Assembly: GCA_964593155.1 (NCBI GenBank)
Contig: CAZQHE010000002.1
Span: 11,444-75,443, forward strand
Origin: JAJRXK01 sp964593155
Lineage (GTDB): Bacteria; Krumholzibacteriota; Krumholzibacteriia; JAJRXK01
DNA length: 64,000 nucleotides
Direction: 5' to 3'
Shown here: piece by piece, positions 34,797-43,620 of the stretch
Layout of the letters: each line of letters opens with the position of its first letter
How positions within the stretch are numbered: position 1 is the first letter of the stretch
The notes under the pieces: generated by a model
The model's database searches: none
The model's input: only the letters and a program-made list of their open reading frames with translations
Told to the model about the DNA's origin: nothing
Position numbers and translations under genes: made by a program

Positions 34797-36062
34797 TCAG
34801 AACGTGAAGGTGTCCTCGAACACGAAGACGTCCTCGCCGTCGTCGGTCCGGGCCCACTCGAAACGGAAGTTCCGCGTGTTGAAGTTGAAGTGCAAGCCCA
34901 GACCCGAGCCGAAGCGCACTTCCTGCGCGTCGAGGTCGGCGTCGTGCGCCCACGAGGTGCCCCGATCGTGGAATGCGTGCACGCCCACGCCGATCGTACG
35001 GCCCTCGCGCAGGGGCAACAGCAGCAGCGGGCGTCGCAGCTCGACACTCGCGCGCCAGGCGTCGTCGCCCACGATGCTGCCGAAGTCGAGTCCGCGCAGC
35101 GTCATGGGGCCGCCCTGGTAGTTCTTCCGGTAGAAGGGCAGCGTGGTGTTCGCGGTCCGGAACGCACCGTTCACCGCGAGTACGGTCCCGACCACCGGCA
35201 GCGTGCGGAAGCCCGACAGCGAGATCGACGCGATCCTGTAGTCGTCGATGCCGTCGTCGAGTCCTCCGAACAGCAGCTCGGCGCGGCCGTGCAGGCCGGT
35301 ACCGGGGTAGTAGCGCACGTCGCGCGAGTCGTGGATCAACTCCAGGGCCACTTCGGGATCGTGGACGATGCCGGCGCCCTCGAGTTCGAGTTCGCTCCAA
35401 CCGGCCTGCGCGCGAAGGGTCACCCAGGGATCGAAGGTGCGCCACACGCCGGCGCGCGCTCCCCAGTCGGTGAACTCGTCGCTCGGATCGATCGCTGCGA
35501 GATCGTACTCCCACTCGTGGCGTTGCCAGTGCGCGGCGGCGAACACGCCGAGTCGTGCGGGGCCGAGGATCCAGGGGTTCTGCCACACGACACGGGCGCC
35601 GCGGCGCGACCACGCGCTCAGCTCGAGGTCGAGGCTCTCGGCGCGGCCGGTCGGGTTCACCCAGCCCACGCGGAGTGTCCCGAGGAACGATTCCCCGTAG
35701 CGTCGGCTGTACTCGAGTCCCGGCGCCCAGCGGAAACGGTCGTCCTCTTCCACGTGGACGATCAGTTCGACTCGTGTCGGGTCCGGACGAACGGTCTCGA
35801 TCTCGACATAGGCGATGAACGCGAGCGCCTCGAGGCGTTCCCATCCCTCGCCGACGAGTTCCGGATCGTACTCGTCGCCGGCCTCGATCCCGAGGGTGCG
35901 TCGGAGCACGTAGTCGCGCGTGACTTCGTTGCCCCGGAATTCGACGCGTTCGACCCTGCGCTCGCCGCGGTTCTGCAGGAAGGGGTTCTGCGCCGGAGCC
36001 ACGGTGGCCGGTAGCAGCAGGACGACGGCGAGGAACGTACTGAGCGTGTGCCGCAGGGACAT
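34797..36062 (-). CDS. Omp85/BamA-like outer-membrane protein with one POTRA domain
   Basis: A 421 aa exported protein with signal peptide (LSTFLAVVLLLPATVAPA). It then has one POTRA-like repeat (ERVEFRGNEVTRDYVLRRTLGIEAGDEYDP, about residues 37-105) and a C-terminal barrel. The conserved Omp85 features GGPMTLRGLDFG (the (V/I)RG(Y/F)-like loop), LRRPLLLLPLREG and a terminal Phe (FEDTFTF) are visible. With one POTRA it is shorter than BamA and may be a surface-antigen/TamA- or FhaC-like transporter. It lies 23 bases before selD on the same strand, but the functional link is unclear. Confidence 0.82.
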   Translation of the reverse strand: MSLRHTLSTFLAVVLLLPATVAPAQNPFLQNRGERRVERVEFRGNEVTRDYVLRRTLGIEAGDEYDPELVGEGWERLEALAFIAYVEIETVRPDPTRVELIVHVEEDDRFRWAPGLEYSRRYGESFLGTLRVGWVNPTGRAESLDLELSAWSRRGARVVWQNPWILGPARLGVFAAAHWQRHEWEYDLAAIDPSDEFTDWGARAGVWRTFDPWVTLRAQAGWSELELEGAGIVHDPEVALELIHDSRDVRYYPGTGLHGRAELLFGGLDDGIDDYRIASISLSGFRTLPVVGTVLAVNGAFRTANTTLPFYRKNYQGGPMTLRGLDFGSIVGDDAWRASVELRRPLLLLPLREGRTIGVGVHAFHDRGTSWAHDADLDAQEVRFGSGLGLHFNFNTRNFRFEWARTDDGEDVFVFEDTFTF

Positions 36063-36135
36063 GGACCGATCCCGGTGGGTCGGCGCGCCGGCGTCCGGAC
36101 GACGGGTGCGGATCGCGCCGATGCGTGGCGGCAGT

Positions 36136-36891
36136 CTAGCGACGGCCGCCGGGCGTGGCCAGCGCGGAGGGCTGCGCCGCGGTGGTCCCCGGCGAAGGGG
36201 TCTCGAAGCGGGTCAGCTCGAACTGCGTGATCCCCAGTCCCACGGCCTCGAGCGCACTCCGCAGGTGCTCGACCCCGAGTGCGGCCAGGCGATCGCGATC
36301 GGAGCCGATGGCGTCGACCTCTCCGTAGTGGTCCTCGAGTGCCCGCCCGAGTCCGGCCTCGATCAAGGTGGTCACGATCCGGTCGAAGTCGGACGCCCGG
36401 AGGTCCTCGGTGCGGCGCAGGAAACTGTCGTGGAAGCGCACGGGATCGCACACGGCCAGCCGCGCGGCCCCTCGCACCTCGAGCGCCAGGTTCCCGTGCC
36501 GGTGATCGTGGAAGACGACGGGATCGTCGCAGCCGAACTCCAGCGGCACGAGCGGATCGGTGGCCACGAAGACCAGGTCGGCCGTGGCCGGAACGAAGCG
36601 GGTGCGCGGCTTCAGATGTGCGGTCGAGTCCACGTCGACCCGCATGCGCGCGGCGAACTCGCGACGATCGATGTCGCCGGGGTCCTCTCCCCGTCGCAAT
36701 ACGTGCACGGGGTGCCGGCCCGGGAGCATGATCGCGACGATCTCTCCCTCGTCACGGATCAGGGCGGCCTCGCCCAGATCGACGGCCACGTCGACCCGTT
36801 CACCCGCCCAGTGTTGCAGGGCGTGCGGAGCGGCGAAGGCCTCGCCGTTCTCCGCGCCTCCCCAGACGATCCGGTGGATCGAGGTGTCCAT
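36136..36891 (-). CDS. SPFH/Band-7-like domain protein
   Basis: A 251 aa cytoplasmic-looking protein without a membrane segment. The middle and end (ALEVRGAARLAVCDPVRFHDSF, IVTTLIEAGLGRALEDHYGEVDAI, LRSALEAVGLGITQFELTRF) follow the SPFH pattern of a beta core, a helix, then the G-L-x-I-T-x-F-x-L-xx-F end. The N-terminal AFAAPHALQHW and VREGEIVAIM-like segment fits the YdjI/virion-core subgroup. The function of these proteins is mainly scaffold-like. A Pro/Ala tail ends the protein. It is followed on the minus strand by the Omp85 gene (gap 73). Confidence 0.6.
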   Translation of the reverse strand: MDTSIHRIVWGGAENGEAFAAPHALQHWAGERVDVAVDLGEAALIRDEGEIVAIMLPGRHPVHVLRRGEDPGDIDRREFAARMRVDVDSTAHLKPRTRFVPATADLVFVATDPLVPLEFGCDDPVVFHDHRHGNLALEVRGAARLAVCDPVRFHDSFLRRTEDLRASDFDRIVTTLIEAGLGRALEDHYGEVDAIGSDRDRLAALGVEHLRSALEAVGLGITQFELTRFETPSPGTTAAQPSALATPGGRR

Positions 36892-36903
36892 GGGAACCTC
36901 CCG

Positions 36904-37431
36904 TCACACGAGCAGGGTGTGATCCTCGCGGGCCTCGTCGTCGAGCAGCACGCGGTTTCGCCGGTCCAGGCGATCGTTCAGGTGGTGCAGACGCTCGGCC
37001 ATCTCGGCCGCGTGGTGTTCCAGCCACCGGTGCGCCAACGATGGTGTCCGCAGGTCGCGCATGAGCTGTGCGCCCTCTTCGAGCAGCGCGATGATCCCCG
37101 CGTCGGCGCGGGCCAGCGATTCGCGTCGCGTCGACTCGTCGTCGTCCACCAGCACCGGTCGGAAGCGGTTGAGCTGGTCGAAGAGATCGGCGATCCCGCC
37201 GAGCAACACGTCGACGGCGTGCATCTCCGCACGCGTCAGCGGGGTCTCGGTGTGCTCGGCGGCGTCGAGCAGCTGGTCGCCCCAGGACTTGATCACCCGG
37301 CCCAGGGAGATCCGGAAATCGGATTCGCAGGTCTTCACGACGTCGCGGTCGTCGTAGCCCGAGTACTCGGGAACGTGTTCGAAGACGTCGACGAGCGCAT
37401 CCGGGACGATGGCGGCGGCACGCGCGGACAT
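36904..37431 (-). CDS. hypothetical helical protein
   Basis: A 175 aa protein starting at ATG 37431 (MSARAAAIVPDAL). It is predicted entirely alpha-helical, rich in Leu, Ala, Arg and Asp, with a probable coiled coil at the end (LEHHAAEMAERLHHLNDRL). There is no signal peptide, membrane segment or recognised motif. The start lies 12 bases upstream of the SPFH gene on the same strand, so the two probably share a transcript and may interact. Function unknown. Confidence 0.6.
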   Translation of the reverse strand: MSARAAAIVPDALVDVFEHVPEYSGYDDRDVVKTCESDFRISLGRVIKSWGDQLLDAAEHTETPLTRAEMHAVDVLLGGIADLFDQLNRFRPVLVDDDESTRRESLARADAGIIALLEEGAQLMRDLRTPSLAHRWLEHHAAEMAERLHHLNDRLDRRNRVLLDDEAREDHTLLV

Positions 37432-37552
37432 GGTGTGGACCCCAGAGGTGTTGCGGCGATCTCGCGAGCGCGTTCGTGGATTCGTGACCAGGGACGGCGT
37501 TCCGGGCCGTCCGCGGGCGAGATCGGGCAATCTCCGGGCCAGACACGACGAA

Positions 37553-37579
37553 GGGGGCCCGTGCGTGGCACGAGCCCCC
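37553..37579 (-). terminator. probable terminator of the hsp20 gene
   Basis: Read leftward after hsp20, GGGGGC-x-CGTGC pairs with GCACG-x-GCCCCC around a three-base loop (11 pairs, one C-A mismatch), followed by TTCGTCGTGT. The U-tract is interrupted, so efficiency is uncertain. A second weaker 9-bp stem (CCGGCGGAG with CTCCGCCGG) with a long loop lies between it and the gene. Confidence 0.45.
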
Positions 37580-37662
37580 GATGGTTCCGGCGGAGTGGTG
37601 GTCACAGCGAGCCCGGATCCTGTCGAACACCCGCTCCGCCGGTCCCTCGTCGTTGCGCGTCG

Positions 37663-38091
37663 TTACGCGACGTTGATCCGACGCGGAACGGCCTGCTCCT
37701 TCTTCGGCACGGTCAGCCGCAGCACACCGTCGTTGAAGCGGGCCTCGATCTTGTCGGGGTCGACCTCGCGGCCCAGGGTGAAGCGCCGGACGAAGCGTGC
37801 ATTCCCGGCACGTTCGACGTGGACGCCATGCAGATCTTCACCGTGCTCGCTCTTGCGCTCGCCCTCGATGCTGAGGACGTTGCGCTCGACCTCGACCTTC
37901 AGATCGTCCTTGCGGATGCCGGGCAGGTCGGCTTCGAGGACGTAGTCCGTCTCGCTCTCGTAGACGTCGACCCGCGGCCGCAGGGTCATCAGCGCATCGT
38001 CGTCGCCGTTGCCGCTGGCGGACGGGGCGTTGCCCCACATGCTGTTGAAGAGACGATCCATCTCGTCGAACTTGGTGATCAGGTGGTTCAT
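37663..38091 (-). CDS. small heat-shock protein, Hsp20/alpha-crystallin
   Basis: A 142 aa ATP-independent holdase chaperone. The alpha-crystallin domain covers about residues 40-130, with the conserved VYESETDYVLEADLPGIRKDDLKV, the A-x-x-x-GVL-like end ARFNDGVLRLTVPKK, and a C-terminal IxI/V-like motif RRINVA. ATG 38091 follows GGAGG. The gene stands alone between convergent and divergent neighbours, with a long leader of about 240 bases to the next rightward gene. I find no CIRCE element or convincing heat-shock promoter there. Confidence 0.93.
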   Translation of the reverse strand: MNHLITKFDEMDRLFNSMWGNAPSASGNGDDDALMTLRPRVDVYESETDYVLEADLPGIRKDDLKVEVERNVLSIEGERKSEHGEDLHGVHVERAGNARFVRRFTLGREVDPDKIEARFNDGVLRLTVPKKEQAVPRRINVA

Positions 38092-38332
38092 CGAGGTTCC
38101 TCCGTCGTGGTCTCGAAACTGTTCTCGTGGCAGTTGCCGGGGCTCGACCCCCCGTGGTTCTCGCCTCGCTGCCTCCGCCCGTCGCAATACCAAGTGGGGT
38201 GCCAGGCCCGGGAGCGGTGGTCCGACCGTGCATAATTCGTTGGTGGACAGTGGCTTGCGGGTCGGCCCGCGAGTGCGCCGCCGGGGTGCGGCCTGCCAGG
38301 GGCAGAGGTATCGTCGGGCCGAAGCTGCCAAA

Positions 38333-40012
38333 ATGGCAGATTTCCGCGCCCGATGCCTGCCAGTCCCGCCACGGGGCTGGCAGGCCGGAATCCTTCTCGT
38401 GATCGCCGCGATCCTCGTCGGCCCGGCCGCCGCGGCCGAGCGTGAGGCCTCCGGCGTGATCGTCCGGGAGATCCGCATCGAGCGGTCGCCGATCTTCGAC
38501 GAAGAAGACCGGGAGCGCTTCGGCTGGCTGCCGCTGTCGATCGTCAACGACCTGCACGTCGACACCCGGATCGGCGTGATCGAGCGCGAGCTGCTCTTCG
38601 CCGAGGGCCAGCCGCTCGATCCCGAGCACCTGCAGGAGAGCGAGCGCAAGCTCCGCGGTCTGGGGATCTTCACCGACGTCGTGGTCGAGGCCGAGCCGGC
38701 GCCGGGCGATTCGGTCGACGTGGTCGTGCGCACGCAGGAGGTGTGGAGCACGTCGATCGACGTCGGCTACGAGAGCTTCGAGGACGAACGCTTCTGGAGC
38801 CTGTCGCTGAGCGAGCGCAATCTCCTGGGCACCGCCCGGCGTGTGGACTTCCAGCTCGACTCCGGGGTCGACCGATCGAGCTGGGCGATCGGCCTGAGCG
38901 ATCCGCAACTGTTCGACGGCAACTGGAACGGCTCGGTTTCGTGGCGCGACGCCGACGACGGCAACGCCGTCAACTGGCGCTTGTCGCGTCCCTACGTCTC
39001 GCTCACCGACCGGGCGGCCTTCGACCTGTTCTTCTCCGACCGGACGACGTCGCCGCGCTACTACATCGCCGACGGGGCCTACGTGCGTCCGAAGGGCGAG
39101 TTCACCGACGTCGGCGTCGAGTTCGGCCATCGCCTCGGCGCCACCGCGTCGCGTGTGTGGCGCGGCACCGCAGGGTATCGTCTGCACAGCCAGGAGCTGA
39201 CGGCCGAGGGAAGTCTCGCCATCGAGACACCCAGGGGTACGCTCGACCCTCGGTACGAGCTGCCCCGCGACGTGCCCGAGAACGAGTCGTGGCGCACGGT
39301 CTACCTGGGTGTGTCGCAGCGCACGCGGATCTACGAGGAGCTGCGCTTCGTGCGAGGCATGGGCAAGGTCGAGGACATCGCCTTCGGGCCGGAGTTCGAT
39401 CTGCGTCTGGGCTGGACCACCCGTGCGCTCGGGAGCACGGACAGCGGACTGTGGCTCGACCTGCGGTCGTCGTGGTTCGGGCGCAGTGGTCGCGGTTGGC
39501 TGCACGAGGTGTCGGTCTCGTCCCAGGGCCTGGTGACCGGTGACGGAGGGCGCGATCTGCGCGTGGTCGCCGATCTGCAGGGCTATCATCGCGTGCTCGA
39601 CGGACTGACCTTCGCCACCGGCTTCCGGGGAGGCGCGATCAGCCAGGCCGACCGCCACCAGGTGTTCTCGCTCGGACTCGAGTCGGGTCTCCGCGCGGCG
39701 CGCTTTCGCGAGTTCAACGGCGATCGTCTGCTGCGGGCCAACTTCGAGCTCCGGGCGGTCTACACTCCCGGCCTGCTCGACACCTTCGTGCCCGGAGTCA
39801 CGTTGTTCGCCGATACCGGCGTGGCGTGGTTCGAGGAGGAGCGCGACTTCCGACCCGAGGAATTGCGCGGCGCCTACGGCGTGGGACTCCGTCTGGGCTT
39901 CGTCCGCGCCGCCGACGATCTTCCCGTTCGACTCGACCTGGCCTGGCCGGCCCTCTACGATCTCGACCGCAGCAGCCCCGTGATCAGCGTGGGAACGGGC
40001 CAGGTCTTCTGA
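38333..40012 (+). CDS. POTRA-domain outer-membrane barrel protein
   Basis: A 559 aa protein with an N-terminal signal (RGWQAGILLVIAAILVGPAAA) after ATG 38333. It then has a POTRA-like segment (IGVIERELLFAEGQPLDPEHL, ESERKLRGLGIFTDVVVEAE, SVDVVVRTQEVWST) and a long beta-rich region of aromatic and Gly alternation typical of a 16-strand barrel. The C-terminus has GAYGVGLRLGF and ends in VF. It resembles the BamA/TamA superfamily but lacks extra POTRA repeats. The flippase gene starts 14 bases later, which suggests a shared role in envelope building. Confidence 0.75.
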   Translation: MADFRARCLPVPPRGWQAGILLVIAAILVGPAAAAEREASGVIVREIRIERSPIFDEEDRERFGWLPLSIVNDLHVDTRIGVIERELLFAEGQPLDPEHLQESERKLRGLGIFTDVVVEAEPAPGDSVDVVVRTQEVWSTSIDVGYESFEDERFWSLSLSERNLLGTARRVDFQLDSGVDRSSWAIGLSDPQLFDGNWNGSVSWRDADDGNAVNWRLSRPYVSLTDRAAFDLFFSDRTTSPRYYIADGAYVRPKGEFTDVGVEFGHRLGATASRVWRGTAGYRLHSQELTAEGSLAIETPRGTLDPRYELPRDVPENESWRTVYLGVSQRTRIYEELRFVRGMGKVEDIAFGPEFDLRLGWTTRALGSTDSGLWLDLRSSWFGRSGRGWLHEVSVSSQGLVTGDGGRDLRVVADLQGYHRVLDGLTFATGFRGGAISQADRHQVFSLGLESGLRAARFREFNGDRLLRANFELRAVYTPGLLDTFVPGVTLFADTGVAWFEEERDFRPEELRGAYGVGLRLGFVRAADDLPVRLDLAWPALYDLDRSSPVISVGTGQVF

Positions 40013-40026
40013 ACGGGAGCGGGCTC

Positions 40027-41484
40027 TTGGCCGACGGCCGCACCATCGCGCGCAACAGTGCCTTCCTCGGGCTCGCCTTCGCGATCTCCAAGTTCTTCTC
40101 GATCGGCCTGACCGCGATCGCCGGTCGCGTGCTCGGCGCCAGTGGCTTCGGCCTGTATGCCACCGGCGCGGCGCTCGTCGAGGTCGGGCGCATCGTCGGC
40201 GGGGCCGGACTGGACTACCTGGTCGCCCGCGAGGTGGCCAGCGCGCCCGAGCGCGCCGACCGCGTGGCGCGCCACGCCGCCGCCCTGAAGCTCGCCGCCG
40301 GCGCGGTGATCTACGTGGCGTTGCTCGGACTCGTCGTGTGGATGGACTACCCGCGCCCGGTGCTCGGCGTGGTGCTGATCGTCGGCACGGCCCTCTTCCT
40401 CGAGAACCTGAGCGACATCCTCGACGCCGTGTTCCAGGGCGTCGAGCGCATGCACGTGACCACCGTCGCCTTCGCGACGAGCGCGGCCTTCGTGTTCGTG
40501 AGCGGTGCGGCGGCGCTGCTGGGCGGGCTGGGCGTGCTGGGCTACGCAGCCTGCTTCGCCGCGGGGTTCGTGGTGCGCTTCGCGTTGATGCTGCGGGCGG
40601 CGACGCGGGACGGACTGGTGTCTGTCCGCCTGCGCGGACTGGAACGGGCCGAGTCCGTGCGCCAGCTCCGAGCGGCCGTTCCGTTGCTCGGGGCCACCGT
40701 GCTGGCCGTGGTCTTCCATCGCATGGACCTGCTCATGCTGGGACGCATGGAGAGTCCCGAGCAGGTCGGGCTGTACGCGGCCGCGGTGAGGATCGTCGAC
40801 GTGGTCGTGCTCCTGCCCCGTATCCTGGCGACCGCGGTGTATCCGGCCCTTCGCAAGCAGCTCGACGTCGACGCTCGGCGACTGGGGGCGATGGTGGCCG
40901 ACGCCACGCGGGTGTCGCTGGTCTTGTGCTCGCTGGCGGGCCTGGCGGTGTGGTTCCTCGCGCCGGTGGCGCTGCGCTGGATCCCGGGGCCGGAGTTCGT
41001 GCCCGCCACCGATGCGCTCCGCCTGTTGAGCTGGGGCATCGTGCTGCAGGGCGGTGCGCACATGATCGCGCGCCTGCTCCTGGCGATCGAAGCCGAGCGT
41101 GACTTCGCCCTGGTCGCGGGCGTGTCGTTGCTCGTGAACCTGGCGTTGAACCTGGTGTGGATCCCGCGGCTGGGCATCGAGGGCGCGGCGCTGGCCACGC
41201 TCACCGCCTACGGGGCCAATCTCGCGTTGTACTTCGTGGTGGCCGCACACCGGGGCCGGCGCGTGCCGCTCGGACGATCGGTCGTCGGTCCGCTCGGGGC
41301 CGTGGTCGCCGCCTACGGCGTCACCGTGTGGACGCGCGACGGTGGACTCGGAATCCAGGTGGCCGCCGTGGCCGCGACGTGGGTGATCGCTCTCGTCGTG
41401 TTGCGCGGTGTGCGGGGGCTCGACCTCGACCGGATCCGCAAACTCGCACGCCGCGACGCCGAGGGTGCCTTCGGTGGGGAGTGA
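40027..41484 (+). CDS. polysaccharide/lipid flippase, MATE/Wzx-type
   Basis: A 485 aa membrane protein with about 12-14 helices. The start is a TTG at 40027 with GGGAGC upstream. Features of the Wzx/MOP family are the N-terminal ARNSAFLGLAFAISKFFSIG, LGASGFGLYATGAALVEV, and the middle VFHRMDLLMLGRMESPEQVGLYAAAVRIV. The family flips undecaprenyl-linked oligosaccharides across the inner membrane. No polymerase or ligase gene is next to it, though two glycosyltransferase genes are 1.4-2.6 kb away. The substrate cannot be predicted. Confidence 0.87.
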   Translation: MADGRTIARNSAFLGLAFAISKFFSIGLTAIAGRVLGASGFGLYATGAALVEVGRIVGGAGLDYLVAREVASAPERADRVARHAAALKLAAGAVIYVALLGLVVWMDYPRPVLGVVLIVGTALFLENLSDILDAVFQGVERMHVTTVAFATSAAFVFVSGAAALLGGLGVLGYAACFAAGFVVRFALMLRAATRDGLVSVRLRGLERAESVRQLRAAVPLLGATVLAVVFHRMDLLMLGRMESPEQVGLYAAAVRIVDVVVLLPRILATAVYPALRKQLDVDARRLGAMVADATRVSLVLCSLAGLAVWFLAPVALRWIPGPEFVPATDALRLLSWGIVLQGGAHMIARLLLAIEAERDFALVAGVSLLVNLALNLVWIPRLGIEGAALATLTAYGANLALYFVVAAHRGRRVPLGRSVVGPLGAVVAAYGVTVWTRDGGLGIQVAAVAATWVIALVVLRGVRGLDLDRIRKLARRDAEGAFGGE

Positions 41485-41500
41485 GTCGGCAACCGCTCGT

Positions 41501-42277
41501 TCAGCGCCAGCGGTCCGTCGAGTCGAACTGCCCCGGCAGCTGACGCCAGCGCGAGCGTAGACGTTCGCGCGCGACGGCGGCGGGGAACAACCAGCGCAGC
41601 ACGACGTAGCCGCCCACGAAGCCGCCGATGTGCGCCCAGTAGGCCACTCCGCCCGACTGCCCGGGCACCAGCAGACCGAACACGCCTCCGAGCACCTGCA
41701 GCGCCGTCCACACCGAGATCAGCAACAGGGCCGGCACCTGCAGGAACTGCACGAAGAAGCCCAGGAACAGCAGCGACGTGATCCGGGCCTTCGGGTACAG
41801 CACGACGTAGGCGCCCAGCATGCCGCTCACCGCCCCGCTGGCCCCGATCACGGGCACGATCGAATCGGGATCGGTGGCCACGTGCGTGGCCAGCCCGACG
41901 AGACCGGTCACCAGGTAGAAGGCAAGGAAGCGCAACGGACCGAGGAAGTCCTCGACGTTGTTCCCGAAGATCCACAGGAAGTGCATGTTGAACAGCAGGT
42001 GCAGCCATCCGCCGTGCAGGAACATCGACGTGATCGCGGTCAGCGGCAGGAAGGCCGGACCTTCCACGTGCACCAGCGGCAGTCCCTGCACGCGTCCCAC
42101 CAGGTCCACGAGCGTGGTCAGCTCGTAGGGCGTCGCCCCCCAGCGCGCGATGAAGAAACCCATCTCGGCGCCGGCGACGAGTTCGCGCAGGAACACCAAC
42201 ACGTTCAGCGCGATCAGACCCACGGTGATCAGCGGGAACCGCTGGGTCGGATTGTGATCGCGCAGCGGAACGATCAT
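41501..42277 (-). CDS. rhomboid family intramembrane serine protease
   Basis: A 258 aa protein with six or seven membrane helices. The catalytic dyad is visible: Ser147 in VIGASGAVSG and His216 in YWAHIGGFVGG. The N-terminal membrane region holds SMFLHGGWLHLLFNMHFLW, with the conserved HGG-W-H-L-x-x-N block. Rhomboids cleave membrane proteins within or near the bilayer; substrates here are unknown. It follows the secreted-protein gene by 3 bases on the same strand, so it is in the same leftward operon as that gene and a glycosyltransferase. Confidence 0.92.
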   Translation of the reverse strand: MIVPLRDHNPTQRFPLITVGLIALNVLVFLRELVAGAEMGFFIARWGATPYELTTLVDLVGRVQGLPLVHVEGPAFLPLTAITSMFLHGGWLHLLFNMHFLWIFGNNVEDFLGPLRFLAFYLVTGLVGLATHVATDPDSIVPVIGASGAVSGMLGAYVVLYPKARITSLLFLGFFVQFLQVPALLLISVWTALQVLGGVFGLLVPGQSGGVAYWAHIGGFVGGYVVLRWLFPAAVARERLRSRWRQLPGQFDSTDRWR

Positions 42278-42280
42278 CGA

Positions 42281-42886
42281 TCAGTCGAACCAGTTCGCCA
42301 CGCGATCCCAGAACGAGACCGAGCGTTCCACGCGCAGGGGCAGCGGGTCGGCGTTGCGCTTCGGCCAGACGTCACCCTGGTTGCACAGCTGCACGCCGAG
42401 TCCGTAGCGCTCGTGGGGGAGCGGCTCGAGCACGCCTTCGCGGAAGCGCGGATCGACCTCCACCTCGAAGCGGCCCAGGATCAGCGGGCGGTCCGGCGGT
42501 TGACGGTCGCAGCCGAGGAACAGGATCTCGGCGCCGTCGCCGAAGAGAACCTCCTTCTCCTGCAGACCTTCGAGTTGTTTCCACGTGACCGGCCCGGCCG
42601 GCTCGAGGAAGTCGGGCATCTCGATCCGCAGCACCATGCCGCTGAAGTCGATCGCGGGCTCGCCCCGGATCCCGAGGTAGCAGGTGAAGCGCTCGGCGTC
42701 GGCATCCAGCCGGAGCTCGCGCGTGGTCCCCTCGGGATCGGCGTAGAGTCCGATGGTGTACTCGCCGACGTCGGGGTCGGGGTCGGCGCCGATCGTCTGG
42801 GCAGCAGCCGGAAGCACGCCGAGCGCGCAGGCGACGATCGCGCACACGTGCGTGACGAGGACTTGTCGGCCGGTTGGTGGATTCAT
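42281..42886 (-). CDS. hypothetical secreted protein
   Basis: A 201 aa exported protein: signal peptide VTHVCAIVACALGVLPAAAQ, then a beta-rich domain (YTIGLYADPEGTTRELRLDA; FTCYLGIRGEPAIDFSGMVL) with several Cys residues that could form a disulfide. I recognise no family. It ends WDRVANWFD. ATG 42886 overlaps the upstream glycosyltransferase stop by 4 bases. It is followed by the rhomboid gene after 3 bases, and it could be a substrate of that protease, although this is only inferred from adjacency. Confidence 0.65.
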   Translation of the reverse strand: MNPPTGRQVLVTHVCAIVACALGVLPAAAQTIGADPDPDVGEYTIGLYADPEGTTRELRLDADAERFTCYLGIRGEPAIDFSGMVLRIEMPDFLEPAGPVTWKQLEGLQEKEVLFGDGAEILFLGCDRQPPDRPLILGRFEVEVDPRFREGVLEPLPHERYGLGVQLCNQGDVWPKRNADPLPLRVERSVSFWDRVANWFD

Positions 42887-43620
42887 GACGCGGGTAGGTC
42901 GGGAGCGGGACGGGGGTCGAGTTCGGAGCGCTCGCTCTGGACGAGCCAGGCCCGGGTGATCTTCGCGCGCCCGGGGTGCTCGCGCAAGCGGGTGGCAAGG
43001 GATCGCAGGTCGTCGGGGGTGTCGACGTCGAACCAGGCCCGGGCCTCGGACCGTTCCAGGCCGAGTGCGTCGACGCGGTTGCGCAGCGCTTCTCCCGTGT
43101 TCGGGCTGCTCCAGGGGAGATCGTCGAACATTCCGGGGACGTGGCGCCGCACCCCGATGCACCACACTCCGCCGTCGGCCGCGGCGCCGAGCACGACGTC
43201 GGCGCCGCCGGCGAGAGCGTCGAGCGCGGCGTCGAGATGGCCGGCCGGGAGATCGGGACTGTCGGTGCCCACCATCAGCAGCGGGAGCTCGTCCTGCTGG
43301 TCGGCTTCTTCCACCGCCGCGGCCAGGCGGTCGCCGAGATCGCCGGACGCCTGCCGGCTCCGGGCCAGACGGCCGGAGCGCACGGCGTGGTCCAACGTCA
43401 CGGCGAAGTCCGACGAGGCGTAGTCCTCGGGGTCCGCTCCGTCGAGCCAAAGGCGGCAGTGGCGGGCCGCCGAACCGAGTGCGAGGTTCACGGTGTCCTC
43501 GACGAAGGCCTCGTACAGCGACGCGGCCGCGTCGGCCCCGAGCAACGGGATCAGGCGGGTCTTCGCCGCGCCGGGGCGCGGCTCCTTGGCGAAGATGCCG
43601 AGACAGGTGGGTGAACTCAT
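42883..43620 (-). CDS. DUF2064/TIGR04282-type glycosyltransferase
   Basis: A 245 aa GT-A-fold protein of the CofC/MobA-like nucleotidyl/glycosyl superfamily. Signatures are GIFAKEPRPGAAKTRLIP at the N-terminus, LLMVGTDSPDLPAGHLDAAL and ADVVLGAAADGGVWCIGV, and a final WFDVDTPDDLRSL. This family is often named for arsenosugar biosynthesis, but no arsenic gene is near, so that name should not be taken literally. A GT2 gene lies close by on the other strand, a common pairing. Its ATG at 43618-43620 overlaps the start of the divergent gene. Confidence 0.8.
   Translation of the reverse strand: MSSPTCLGIFAKEPRPGAAKTRLIPLLGADAAASLYEAFVEDTVNLALGSAARHCRLWLDGADPEDYASSDFAVTLDHAVRSGRLARSRQASGDLGDRLAAAVEEADQQDELPLLMVGTDSPDLPAGHLDAALDALAGGADVVLGAAADGGVWCIGVRRHVPGMFDDLPWSSPNTGEALRNRVDALGLERSEARAWFDVDTPDDLRSLATRLREHPGRAKITRAWLVQSERSELDPRPAPDLPAS

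Noticed and set aside
38190..38204. TGGCAC-N5-TTGG on the minus strand upstream of hsp20, like a sigma54 promoter
   Set aside because: The essential -12 GC (TTGC) is TTGG, and no sigma54 enhancer site is visible; too weak to list.
42883..43620. Arsenosugar biosynthesis from the common family name
   Set aside because: No arsenic methylation or resistance gene is in the window; only the general GT-A fold can be supported.
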